DNA from: Ambrosia x helenae | Taxonomy: Eukaryota > Streptophyta > Magnoliopsida > Asterales > Asteraceae | Assembly: GCA_030844895.1 (NCBI GenBank) | Contig: CM061224.1 | Coordinates: 74,966,567-75,030,566 of the forward strand | Length of the DNA: 64,000 nt | Direction of reading: 5' to 3' | Shown: one piece after another, positions 44,819 to 55,075 of the stretch | Layout: the number at the start of each line of letters is the position of its first letter | How positions within the stretch are numbered: the first letter of the stretch is position 1 | Translations under genes and position numbers: made by a program | The notes under the pieces: generated by a model | What the model was told of the DNA's origin: nothing | The model's input: only the letters and a program-made list of their open reading frames with translations | Database searches by the model: none

Positions 44819-47440
44819 CTATTGCTTGGATTGTTTTCTTTCATGGTCAAGTGTTTTGTTCATCAGCTTGATTCTCAAAGCCTTCCTTTTCTCTTTGCTC
44901 ATTTCAGGTTCAAGTTTTCGGTTGCGCGAACCTTCTTTTGGCATTTCTTTGAGCTTCACGTACTTCCCAAGCAACTTGTTATATTCACATCCAGCATTCA
45001 CATCATAAGCAAAACATACACAAACCACTCTGTAGAACTTCATTGCTTGTTCTACATCATTGACTTCAAAGTAGATTGGGTTGAAATATAACATGTTGAT
45101 GTCGTTAGCTGAACAGTTAATTAACCACATTGGGTCAAAAACTCTAATCTTCATGAATAAAAGCTTTGGGTCTTTGTCTCTCAACACAATTACCGCTTCA
45201 GCTGTCTTCTAATCATAATATCATAAATGAAAGTCTTTAATAAAATTTTGTTGGATTGGCATCAAAGGAATTCGTTTCATCACAACTGGAGGTTTGTACT
45301 TCAGAGTCACTTTCTAGTCCAGAAGACGGACTGATCTTCATCCACAGTTTTTCCACTATTCTTTTGTTTTGAGCTAGATTCGCCTTTGCTTTTCTTTGAT
45401 TCTCTCTTCTTGAATCTGAATATGCTTGTATCATCATCATTGTCATCTGAATCTTTATCACTTGACTCTTTATCTTTCTTTGCACTCTTACCTCCAGCAT
45501 TGTCATCATCATCACCTAAATCATCACTTTCATCATCATCAGAACCCTCATCATCTAAATCATCATAAGCAACCCATTCTTCTTCTTCCTCTTCCTCCTC
45601 TTCACCACCTTTCAGTTGTGGTGCTTCAGAATATAACTTGTCGATCAATTTCTTCATCTCTTTATTCTTACTTTCAATCAGCTTAATCTTCCTTTTGTTT
45701 TTCTTGTCAGAAGCTCTGAGTTTCTCAATAGTTTCTTCCAACTCTTTATATTGCTTCTAAGATGACAAAACAATCTTCCACAAATTAGCTTCATTCTCTT
45801 TCATCTGTTTGAACTCTTCTTGTTGTTGATTGAAAGCTTTCATTTCATTCCCAATCTGTCTGTTTACTAATTCCATAACTTCATCAGAAACAGTGACTTT
45901 AGGTGTTAAACTTGATTCAGCTCTGGGTTTCTTTGATTTGTTTTCCATTTCTGCTACAACATTCTTCAAAGTTGCAGAAATGTTTTCAGGACTAAGTGTT
46001 GATGTTGGATCAGTTATAGTAACTTCAGTAACTTTCTTCTTCTTTACACCTGGTGATACTGCTGGTGTTGTTGCTTTCGAGCTTGTTGCTTCAGGAAATT
46101 TCTTACTAAGCACAAGTGAATCAATCTCTCTGTTTCTCTAATTTCTTGGATTTTCCTTCTTAGACATACTTTTCTTCCTGCCTCTAACAATCTTTGCACT
46201 TGTAACTGGCGAACCTTGTAAATCATCTAGATCAGGTATCATTTCAGCATCCTCTTCAGTTACCGTCTTCTTCCTCTGTTCTTCAAACATTTTGTCAATG
46301 GCTTCAGGTGTAGTGATCTCAATGGCCTTGGGATCAATACCCTTAACAGTTTCAGTCTGAGAATCCCATTCTTCATCATCTTCAGTTTCTTCACTATCTT
46401 CATCAACTAACAAAGTCTTCGCTTTACCTTTGCTCTTAGTCACCTTCTTGGTTTTGGTTTCAGTTTCATCGACCTTCTGTTTACCCTTCCCAGATTTTGC
46501 CACTTTGTTAATAACTTGCCTCTTTCTCTTTGTCATCTTATCAACAGGACACAATGGACTATCAGAATCTTTTTTACTATCATGATGTCTAGCCTTGTCT
46601 TCACCTGGATCAGTATAACCAACATCTCTCAAATGACCAAACAAGTTTTTATTTGGTGGTGTCTCTGCTTCAGGAACACCTTTATAAGCAATCATCCTGC
46701 TCAAAGCGGCAAACTTAATGTGATCCTGATTAATGACTTGCAGAGGATCTTTCTTCAGGTTTGGATATTTGTGATCAAATACCATCTGTAAGAATCTAGG
46801 GTACATCAAGAATTTATCACCCTTCAAGCCTTGTAATACTTCTTTCATATGATGAAATATCATTCCCGACACATTGAAAGGCTTGTTCAATATCAATGCC
46901 ACCACCAATGAACTCAAACTCTTCCTTAGCACATTGTACCCTCCACTAACTGGTCCAAACACTTACATGTAACAGATACTTGTAAGGTGGACATAGCTTC
47001 GCTTTGTATAACATGCAATCAGTAACCGGTCCATTGTACTTCATTCTCAAGAAGCACTTTCTCTGTTCAATCCAAGTCAATTCAATAGAATATGTCAGAG
47101 AATCTCTTAACTGTAAGGCTTCTCTGATATCTTGCTCAAGAACTAGTACAAGATTGCGTTGGATTCTGCTCTGAATAACTGACGCATTCTCCCAGAAAGT
47201 AATGGCCGCATTCTCCCAGAAATGAACCTGATGGTCTCTGTAAATGGTCATCGACTGTGCAAGAGCATAGACGACCCTGCATCTCTTCAAAAATGCAATC
47301 ATTCCATCAAATTCGGTATACTTTCCAACTGCACCAAGATATGCATAGCAGTTGTGCTTCTGTTCAAAGTTCAACTCTTTAGGTGCTTTCTTTTCCTGGG
47401 CTGCAGTCTCTTTAACACTCTGTGATGTATCTTCAGTCAT
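44819..47440 (-). pseudogene. Element D aORF, broken and internally deleted
   Basis: Starts MTEDTSQSVK at 47440. N-terminal domain HNCYAYLGAV, LRMKYNGPVTD and LMYPRFLQMVF are recognisable. There is a frameshift near 46950 and stops near 46138 and 45757. The acidic linker (about 45490-45620) is followed by an abrupt join near 45312, where the N-terminal half of the C-terminal domain (LPYWAIRDIC region in B) is missing. The remainder (AEAVIVLRDKD, FDPMWLINC, CFAYDVNAG) runs to the polypurine tract. Confidence 0.8.
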
Positions 47441-47445
47441 TTTAT

Positions 47446-47971
47446 CTGTAAAACAATCAATCAAAAACATTCAAACTTGTTAAAACGGATAAATCAATAA
47501 AATTGGTCAAAACGATTCTTCATTCGACCCAACGTGGGTTCGAATGAGTTTTATATATGTCGAATGTAGTTTAAATCAGTTCATTAGACCCAGAAAAGCT
47601 TCATTCGACCCTTCGAATAGGTCGAATGAGTACCTGTTCTAATTCAAATTTACCAAATCGTTGTTAAGTCCATTTCAATCACTGTTTTTGATTCACATTG
47701 ATCCTAACATGACCGACTAACCTATCCTAAACATCAATTGCATCAATTAATCAATATTGTTGGTGTTTCCCCAAAATCTAGGGTTTATAACATCAACTAT
47801 GATCAAATCAGTGTTTTAGACCATGATTTTGTGTTATTCTCCCCCCTAAAACCACCGATATTGATTAACACATGATTAATTTTGATTCAGAAACATTTTA
47901 AGACCATGAATTAACCAAATTAGGGTTTAAACATTCAAACATTAATTATGCCTTATTCCATGGATCAATAC
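47446..47971 (-). other. Predicted 5'UTR intron of the element D aORF
   Basis: On the minus strand the donor is AGTACAG/GTATTG (47972/47971) and the acceptor is TTGATTGTTTTACAG at 47446, five bases before the ATG. TTCGACC / GGTCGAATG motifs lie inside at about 47518-47635. Confidence 0.6.
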
Positions 47972-48103
47972 CTGTACTAATGGTATAGAAATGATCAGTG
48001 ATGTCCAAAGAACAAGATAATAAGGTGTAAAAGGGTTGGGCAACAAGGTGACTTTATGATCAGATTTTTGAAATTTTTTTATGTGGGTTCGAATGAGAGA
48101 ATG

Positions 48104-48105
<2 letters not shown>

Positions 48106-48145
<40 letters not shown>

Positions 48146-48160
48146 GTCACGTTCGACCCC
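48106..48160 (-). promoter_or_regulatory. Candidate internal promoter remnant of the element D aORF
   Basis: A (TA)n run at about 48106-48142 stands where A and B have their TATA box, about 140 bp upstream of the splice donor. One GGTCGAACGTGACG motif remains next to it; the rest of the array is lost at the junction with element C. Confidence 0.4.
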
Positions 48161-48165
48161 TACAG

Positions 48166-48523
48166 GAGATAAAGGTTCGAGAGAAAAAGAATGGTCAAAA
48201 GTTAGATAAGGTAGAAACACAAATCTATATATAGCAAGAGATTTGTGTTTCTTGACTAAGATCAACGACCTAGAAAGGAGCAATCCAACAGCTGCAATAG
48301 AAGAGTGTTTGTTACCACGGATCGCCAAGTCGGCTACTATCTCCACGAGCTGGGCTGAAGACAAACTGGGCCTGAACAAAATCAACTGGGCCAAACAAAA
48401 AAACATGGGCCCCTTAGCACGATCCATCCAACAAATGCAGCCCAAACCTATAAAACGTATGCAACATGATATAAGACTTATAAAACCAAATAATAAAATT
48501 GGAAATTATATATATGTTTAACA
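48166..48523 (-). repeat. Partial 5' LTR of element C
   Basis: Matches about 24572-24968 from AAGGTTCGAGAG to TTTAACA, with a roughly 20-base gap and scattered substitutions. The primer-site side is missing because of the element D junction. Confidence 0.88.
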
Positions 48524-48969
48524 CATATTTCAAAGCCTAAACAAAACCTGAGAAAGAAACAAGTTATCCAATAAATCAAATGTGCTTTTTTATATAAATA
48601 CATAAAATACATACTTAAGCATAACTGTTACTTTTGTATCACCTGTGTTCATGCAAGTTGCAGGTCCTGGAGTTCTTATATTATTGGTTTTATGAGTTGT
48701 GAACTGTATGAAACAAAATCAGTAAAAACATAATGGATTTGATTCCACTTTCATTGACTTTTAGGTCAACCTAGGACTTTTTACAATCAAAATTCTATGG
48801 ATTTGATTCCAACTTCTGCTTGATAATTTTTTAACAAACTTAGTAGCTTTTTTTTCCACGAAATCAAATAATGCGCATCAAAATTTACATTGATAATTAG
48901 TTTGACTTTGAGTTTGCAAGTGTTGGGAAATATTGGTATTACAGTTGCCTAATGCTTATGATGGTGTAG
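48524..48969. other. 3' part of mS34 intron 2
   Basis: CATAT (48524-48528) is the second target duplication of element C. The rest is AT-rich with no gene or repeat recognised, ending in a GTAG acceptor. Confidence 0.6.
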
Positions 48970-49076
48970 GTATACCCGCTGCTGATGTTCCAAAGAAAAT
49001 CAGCGGCGTTCACAAGCGTTGTTGGAAGTACATTCCTAACTCAAAGAAAACCGAACAAATCACATCTCTACCATAA
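48970..49076 (+). CDS. mS34 exon 3 (C-terminus)
   Basis: The acceptor is GGTGTAG/GTATACCC. Two bases complete the glycine codon begun by exon 2, then the frame reads IPAADVPKKISGVHKRCWKY to TSLP and TAA at 49074-49076. The block ISGVHKRCWKYIP is the C-terminal part of plant mS34. The full three-exon model gives about 137 residues, shorter than animal mS34 but with the same core. The role would be a structural protein of the mitochondrial ribosome small subunit. Matching splice phases over 25 kb of inserted DNA indicate that exons 1-3 are one gene and that the transposons arrived in introns. Confidence 0.8.
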
Positions 49077-49468
49077 TCTGAACTAGAAGTTCAAGCTACA
49101 TGATGATTTTGAAGGTTCTTTTTTTTTTTGTTGAAAATTTTGTTGTTTACAGCTTTTAAGATTGCTAGTTTTTTTATCTGGATCAGAACTAATTGTGATC
49201 TCAATGAATTATTTTTACACTCTGTGGTGTTACTCTTTGTTTAAGCAATGTTCAATTCCTAGGTTTTGGTGTGACCCAGTGAATTAAGGTCGGTTAGGGA
49301 TGTAAACGAGCAAATTAGCAGTCGACCTCAACTCCTTTAGCTTACTCAAGCTCAAGCTCGAATTCTAAAGCCTGGGCTCGAGTTGTGAGTAGTTTTTCGA
49401 GCTTGAGCTCGGATTATTTATTGTTTATTAATTAAATTCTATACATTTATAGTTATATTCTAGTTATA
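49077..49468. other. 3' flank of mS34
   Basis: Contains the likely 3'UTR and a stretch with GCTCAAGCTCGA / GAGCTTGAGCTC palindromic units (about 49340-49415). No gene was seen. Confidence 0.4.
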
Positions 49469-49710
49469 ATTAATAGAATAAACTCTAGAATATTTCAATT
49501 TGTATATATGGATAGTCTTGTGTATTAAGTTTCTTGTGTATTAACTATTCCCTAAAATAAGGGATTATAATCTCTATATATTGGACATATCAATGCAATA
49601 TATAGAGATTATAATCCCTTATTTTAGGGAATACTTAATACACAAGAAACTTAATACACAAGACTATCCATATATACAAATTGGATTATTCTAGAGTTTA
49701 TTCTATTAAT
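49469..49710. repeat. Near-perfect foldback (inverted repeat), 2 x 115 bp
   Basis: The left arm 49469-49583 is the reverse complement of the right arm 49596-49710 with about three mismatches; the loop is 12 nt (49584-49595). Each arm includes TAAGTTTCTTGTGTATTAA and CCCTAAAATAAGGG. It could be a MITE or a foldback that yields small RNA. No flanking target duplication was verified. Confidence 0.85.
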
Positions 49711-50020
49711 AATACTTATAACTTATATATAACATTATGTATATTATTTACTTATTTTTATCATAGTTTTATGTATAATAATAACAATTATTACGTTAAT
49801 ATATTGTTTGACTCGAGCTTGCTAACAAACGGTATGGCTCGTTTACACTCCTAGTGTGAGCTTTATGGTATTGTCACATACTTAACAACATAGATTTTGG
49901 GATCTCGAAATGTTGTATTTGTGTTGGTATGATTACATAATTGGTTTCTAAATTCTATACTTATTGAAAGTCACTAATACATGAAGTTATAGTTTAAAAA
50001 CATTCTACCAACAAGAATCA
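49711..50020. other. Intergenic, AT-rich
   Basis: No gene or recognisable element. Holds the 3' side of the prolamin-like gene. Confidence 0.4.
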
Positions 50021-50446
50021 TTAGTTGAAACCACTACACATAGTCAAGATATCTTGAAACCGTTCATTGATGTGCATCGCCCTATACTCGTCATTGCCTT
50101 GAGTCAACACCCATGCTAGTGACCCAAGACACCCCACCTCCATCGCGTACACCTTTTTGCAACACGGTCTATGAATCTCTTGTCCCAACAACACATAGTT
50201 ATACAAACGATCGTTGCACTGTTGTGTTAACGTCTCCAAACAACTTCTGAGATCTCTATAGAAATCTGGGCGTGGTTCCTGGGGCAAATCATGGACTTCC
50301 CATGGAGACAACCATTCAGGTCCTTGGTTATAGTCGTAACCATAATCGTAACTGTAATCATCAGAACTTGGGCCAACACCAATAACAGAATTGGTATAGG
50401 CTAATAACAGGGCTAAAAAGAATTTGATGCATAATTTGTGCGCCAT
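50021..50446 (-). CDS. Small secreted cysteine-rich protein, prolamin-like (ECA1/EC1-type)
   Basis: 141 residues, single exon, starting MAHKLCIKFF. Residues 1-23 form a typical signal peptide (hydrophobic LALLLAYTNSVIG). Residues 28-42 are Tyr/Asp-rich (DDYSYDYGYDYN). The domain at 60-141 has six cysteines: C69, C77, C95-C96, C106 and C137. The spacing CX7CX17CCX9CX30C contains the CC pair typical of the plant prolamin-like (DUF1278) family, which includes egg-cell-secreted and ECA1 gametogenesis-related proteins. I infer a small extracellular protein, possibly expressed in reproductive tissue. The start is supported by the signal peptide. It has intact coding and no neighbours in operon-like order. 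A lipid-transfer-like protein is the main alternative. Confidence 0.78.
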   Translation of the reverse strand: MAHKLCIKFFLALLLAYTNSVIGVGPSSDDYSYDYGYDYNQGPEWLSPWEVHDLPQEPRPDFYRDLRSCLETLTQQCNDRLYNYVLLGQEIHRPCCKKVYAMEVGCLGSLAWVLTQGNDEYRAMHINERFQDILTMCSGFN

Positions 50447-51389
50447 TTTTAATGGTGATCCAAGTTATGATTAGGTTTATGGAAATTTAAATGAGTTCTT
50501 GAGGTTTTTAAAAGAGTTTGATGGTAGTTAAGTTTGTGGTGGTTTGTAATATTTTAAACTAAATGTATTCCTGGATAGAAACACTCTTGTCATTTCTCCC
50601 TGTTTTTCTCACGACTCTTATCACACATCCTTCATGTTGTCTCATTTTTAAAAAACGTGCCTACGTATGAGGTGTCCTTAGGTGGGGAAATCATCGCAGC
50701 TGACTACGAGGCAATGGCCTTATTAGGAAGTGCATGAGGCGAGGATCAAATTGCATGAAGCATGTGCCTTGAGAGCACCCCACATATTTTGTGCTTCTTT
50801 TGGTACATATAGCTTTTTAGGTTGTACATGGAAGGGTGTTTTTTTATAATAAATTGTATTTGAATGTTATACTATCTAAATTTTGGGTACATGATAATAG
50901 AAACTTATACAAAAATATTTTGTATATATCTTGCACCTTGTGTACGTGATGTGTATGTGCCTTCGCCTCCTGATTTGGCTATGGGGACCCATCTGCTTGA
51001 TGTGGCTTACTTTATAAAACGAAGCCCATTGTGCAAACTGCTGACAATTTCTGAAGGAGATCACATAAAGTGTAAAGGAGACATAAGTGTGACCTATGTA
51101 ACTTTTGAAATCTGTTTGATGAATGATGTCACTTAATTGTCAAATTTGTAATTAAACCTAAAAACAAGTGTTGTAAAAGATGTATGCTAGTACTTTGTGG
51201 GATCCACTAATTTTTTGCAAAGTCGACTATATTCAACTACAAGTGGAAAGGAACATGGAACCATGTGAATATGTGATCATGATGTAAATTATTAACTTTG
51301 AGCTAATTTAGTAGACCATATTGTTACAACTATAAATACAATTATAAGTTTTATTATTTCAATTTCATTACGCACTTAACATTTTAATT
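50447..51389. other. Intergenic
   Basis: Upstream region of the prolamin-like gene (minus strand ATTTAAAT about 45 bp before the ATG is a weak TATA candidate), then sequence with GAGGCGAGG / GCATGAGG-type repeat words at about 50690-50780. No supported gene. Confidence 0.4.
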
Positions 51390-51780
51390 GTGCATGTACT
51401 TGTGTATAAGAGCTAGAGATTCGGTTTTGGTCATGTACCAAGGAGTTTGTGCTCGTAGAATTAGGCTTATTGTAGTGTAACAGTTTGGACTCATAGCAGT
51501 GTAGCAGATCAGGCTTGTCATTGTTGGGCTTATGTTGCAGCTGGGCTTTTGGTCTCTGTGTCTATATAAGACCATGTTATGGTCATTTAGTTTTAACGGT
51601 CCAAATATTGTTTTCTCATCGCCTCTGAGCTACCACAAGTCTCTTAAATGTTCTTCTTGTAGATCTAGGGTTTCAACTTCTTATTGTTCTTAGATTTGAT
51701 ATCTGTTAGATCTGTATAAATAGGTTATCATATAAATAATCTGAAGAGCGTATTCTTAACAGTGGTTCTATAATTTCGTT
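51390..51780 (+). repeat. Possible solo LTR or LTR fragment
   Basis: GTGTATAAGAGC, then GGGCTTTTGGTCTC, CTATATAAGACC (about 51561) and an R/U5-like stretch with TCTAGGGTTTC. This resembles a retrotransposon LTR core promoter. No TG/CA ends, duplication or partner was found, so it could also be an ordinary plant promoter. Confidence 0.3.
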
Positions 51781-52209
51781 GCTTTTACTTACTACTTAGG
51801 AGTTGTAATAAACGTTGTGATCCTTAAAGTTCGTTGAAGTTTTTAGATCTTGGATTATCGTGTTATTTTGACATTTGTATATCTTTGGAGCATGATGACG
51901 GACAATCAAAATTAACGTTAGTATCATTGATTGTTATTTTATATTGAATTGTATTGAGTGATATGTAATTATGTCTTTAATAATTTTTAAAAATTTTATA
52001 ATTTATAGTATTTACAATAGAGTTTATTTTTATAAAAATAAACTATTTACTTATAAGTAACCCTACATAAAGTTTTAGGATTCGAACCTTGTTAACTTCT
52101 TTATGCTTTATGCGAATCTATTTTCTATAAAAATGCAAATTGTCTAAAATAGAAAAACCTTTTGGATCAAAATAAAAATTAGGAGGTCCAAAAAACGATT
52201 GCAAACAAT
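51781..52209. other. Intergenic, AT-rich
   Basis: No supported gene. It ends in the target duplication of the Mutator-like element. Confidence 0.35.
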
Positions 52210-52218
52210 AAGGGAATG

Positions 52219-53616
52219 AGGAAGAGATAACGTACATATCAACCTTAACGTGAGAAGAGTAGGAAGCATTCTCAGCCTTTAGATATAGGCGGTGGCATGA
52301 TGGTAATTAACCACCCTAATCATAGTCGGCTTAATCTAACCAAGAGTAAATTAGGAAAAACGTTTAAAACTTTTTCAAATCGAAACAACAGACATCAATC
52401 GAAACCTGATTTTTCATCGTTTCAAATTAATTAAACATTCTGAATGATTACACAATCAAAATGACAAAAAAAAAAGTTGATACATTGAATGAAAACGTAA
52501 GATCGGTATTTGAATCTAAAAGTTAGAAAACAGAGGATTATACTGGAACGATTAATCATACGAAAAACATAGGATTATGAATAAACGCTCGTATTTGTTG
52601 TAAAATAGTTTCGATTTTGTTTCAAGAAGAAGAATTAAACATAAAATTAGGTTAAAAAGAAGTTGCAGACGAAAAAGATGAAGTTGATGATAACAGAGGG
52701 TTTTAGACGCACGTTCATTATTTGAAGCGCATGTTGTAAATGTTTAGACGCATTTGATGTAGAATTTAAATGCACATGCCTTGAAATGCACGTTGTAACT
52801 GTTTAGACGCACATTGTAAATACCCATGTATATATAAACGCACGTTAAAAAGGGACCATGTATATTTAAAAGCATGTATATAAACGCATGTTAGAAATCA
52901 TAAAACCAAAAACATAACCATGTTCATTCCTAAGCAACCATGCATAACCATGCTTATTCCTGATCACAACCATGCTTGTGAATAAGCACGATCATGGTTG
53001 GATTGTCCATACATTGATAGAAGCATATGTATACTTCTTAAACACACTTACAAAAACAATGCCACCAGATACTCATTTACATAAACGCACGTTGAAAAAC
53101 ACATGATTCACTATAAACGCACGCTATGTCTCTTCTTCTTCGTCATACCATTACTGATAATCAAAAATCCTTCTTTTACATCTTTCTATCTGTACAATAC
53201 ATCGACGATTCTTGGTTGTAGATTAACAACATATAATCAAAAGATCGATGTAAAACTAAATCAATCATATGATCATCACTCGTAATCAATCGTTAAAAAA
53301 ATGATGATCCAATGAAAAAAACAGAACATCATTATAATCGTATAAAAGAATTGTTAATTGCAGCGTGAATTGAATAGATCGTAAATCGAAAATAGTTGAT
53401 CGATCATGAATTGAATCATGCATTGAAACTGAATTATTGTCGATAATAATTGAAACGTGAATTGAAACATGAATAGAACTGTTATTGACGAAATTTCTCT
53501 TTTAATCAATCAGGTTTAGGTTAGGTAAACTTAACTATGGTTTTCTAGGTGTCATTCCCTAGTGGCTTCCTACACTTCTCACGTTAAGGTAGATATGCAT
53601 TTGTTATACTTTCTCT
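52219..53616. mobile_element. Non-autonomous Mutator-like element (1.4 kb)
   Basis: Identical 9-bp flanks AAGGGAATG lie at 52210-52218 and 53617-53625, the length typical of Mutator superfamily target duplications. The ends are inverted repeats of about 60 bp, AGGAAGAGATAAC to CTTAACGTGAGAAGAGTAGG on the left, with a slightly diverged reverse complement on the right (CCTACACTTCTCACGTTAAG). The interior is non-coding and holds about ten loosely spaced ACGCACGTT / ACGCATGTT units (52700-53125). No transposase is present, so it would depend on one elsewhere. Confidence 0.8.
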
Positions 53617-53625
53617 AAGGGAATG

Positions 53626-54190
53626 CATGAATTTACCCTATATAGACATTACAAGAACCAAAAAACAAAAACTTCCTTATAAGATAATTATCTTAAAAGA
53701 TGTTTACATTGATCATTAAACAATTTTAATCACAAATCCTCCTTGAAGCTTGATAAGCTTCTAAAAATCATATTATCGATCAAGATATAGAACTAAAGTC
53801 GCAATTATATCTTGTTTATGGGTCATTTAGTTGAGATCTGTAAACCTACCATTAAATTATATATAAAGACAAGTGGAGCATAAAGATAAGAATACGTAAG
53901 GGTTAACATGTGTCGATATTGTTTGGTTAGCGCCTAAACACAACTTGTAAGTGATGTTTCGGTCATTAAAATTTACATAATCGTTCTGTTTCGATTATAA
54001 CCGGCCTGATTAATTCAGTTATTCAGATAGATGGTTCGGTTGGTTGAGTTAACCATTTTTTAACCGTCGACTTTGGACGATTCAAGCTAATTTCAATAAA
54101 TAAATCCTATTATACCTTGAGTTAAATACAATATTTAACTAAACTTTTCTGTCATATACCATATCACCAAAAAAATAACAATAATAAATA
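53626..54190. other. Intergenic, no gene seen
   Basis: AT-rich sequence. GGTTCGGTTGGTTGAG with nearby CGGTT words (about 53980-54070) resembles degraded transposon ends. Confidence 0.3.
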
Positions 54191-54240
54191 TAAACTAGTG
54201 GGAAACCCGCGCGTTGCTGCGGGACGGTTAAGATAAATAT
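54191..54240 (+). repeat. Copy of a dispersed plant repeat (GGGAAACCCGCGCGTTGC)
   Basis: ACTAGTGGGAAACCCGCGCG with TTGCTGCGGGACGG is a GC-rich motif I recognise as common at plant MITE-like or SINE-like insertions. Its other end was not identified. Confidence 0.3.
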
Positions 54241-55041
54241 TTTTTTTAACAATGCACAAGCGTAGCTGTGTTAGCCCACCAAGTATGAACAGGCTAACAT
54301 GTTTGATTATAAAAATCACTTGGTAAAATCGGGTCAACTATGCAATTTATAACTAAAAATCGGGTCAACCCAGTAGGATTCTGGCTTTGCCTAAAGTTTG
54401 TTGTGGCCTTCAACTAACACCAAATTGGAAGTGTCAAAATTATTAAATCTTGTTGAAATTCTTATCAATAAGTCCTTAATCTATATTGCGTGTGATCTTG
54501 ACTTGATATGTGATTCTGTAATAGTTTCATGAGCTGTTGTTAATAAGTTAATTTAAAAGACCCTGGTTCTGAGGTATATTGTACTCCATGTCTCCATAAT
54601 TCCCCCAAGACAATAGCTTAAACGTTTATTGTCAACTTAAATGCAAGTCTTTCTACTAACCCACAAAATTAGATTAAAAATTCATGGAGAATCAGCATTA
54701 TAAATCCAACTATTAGTTACTACCCTAAGACCGGATCTAAACCACCCTGTACAATTCCAAATAAATAATGCTCCTTTGATCTTTTATGAAGTGCATATCC
54801 ACATTAATTAAGATGACAAAACCAACCACATAAATAAGAAAAACTCAAACCTTCCAATGAAAATTGCTACCTATTTGTCCAGAAAATCATCACAAAAAAT
54901 AACTATTATACTAATTAGGGGAGATAAAATGGATAGTCCGGGTAATTGGTTATAACAGGTTGGATTCAGTTGCCCGCAGGAATGGCGGAAGACGTTGCAT
55001 GTAGGCGCGCATTAGGGACAGTAAATTAAGACAAAATCAAG

Positions 55042-55075
<34 letters not shown>

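Larger units (their letters stand above)
44329..48165 (-). mobile_element. Element D: truncated Sirevirus-like Copia (aORF plus 3' LTR only)
   Basis: On the minus strand it contains the internal promoter, 5'UTR intron, aORF, polypurine tract and 3' LTR, all homologous to A and B. Gag, pol, primer site and 5' LTR are missing. Its upstream edge (about 48165) joins directly to the middle of element C's 5' LTR. A deletion therefore removed both D's 5' part and C's primer site with about 230 bp of LTR. The left flank is element C's gag leader. Confidence 0.8.
24340..48523 (-). mobile_element. Element C: Ty1/copia retrotransposon, host of nested insertions B and D
   Basis: The outer edges are defined by an LTR at 24340-24968, a partial LTR ending at 48523, and identical 5-bp flanks CATAT at 24335-24339 and 48524-48528. 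On the minus strand gag starts at 44254, is cut at 43243 by element B, resumes at 28392, and runs through protease, integrase, RT and RNase H to 24983. Element D and an associated deletion replace the primer site and about 230 bp of the 5' LTR. There is no extra ORF after RNase H, so C belongs to another Copia lineage than A/B/D. C lies in intron 2 of mS34. Confidence 0.92.

Noticed and set aside
48106..48142. (TA)n runs (also 24938-24962 and 55047-55072) as notable features
   Set aside because: They are ordinary microsatellites; only the first matters, because of its place in the D promoter and near a deletion junction.
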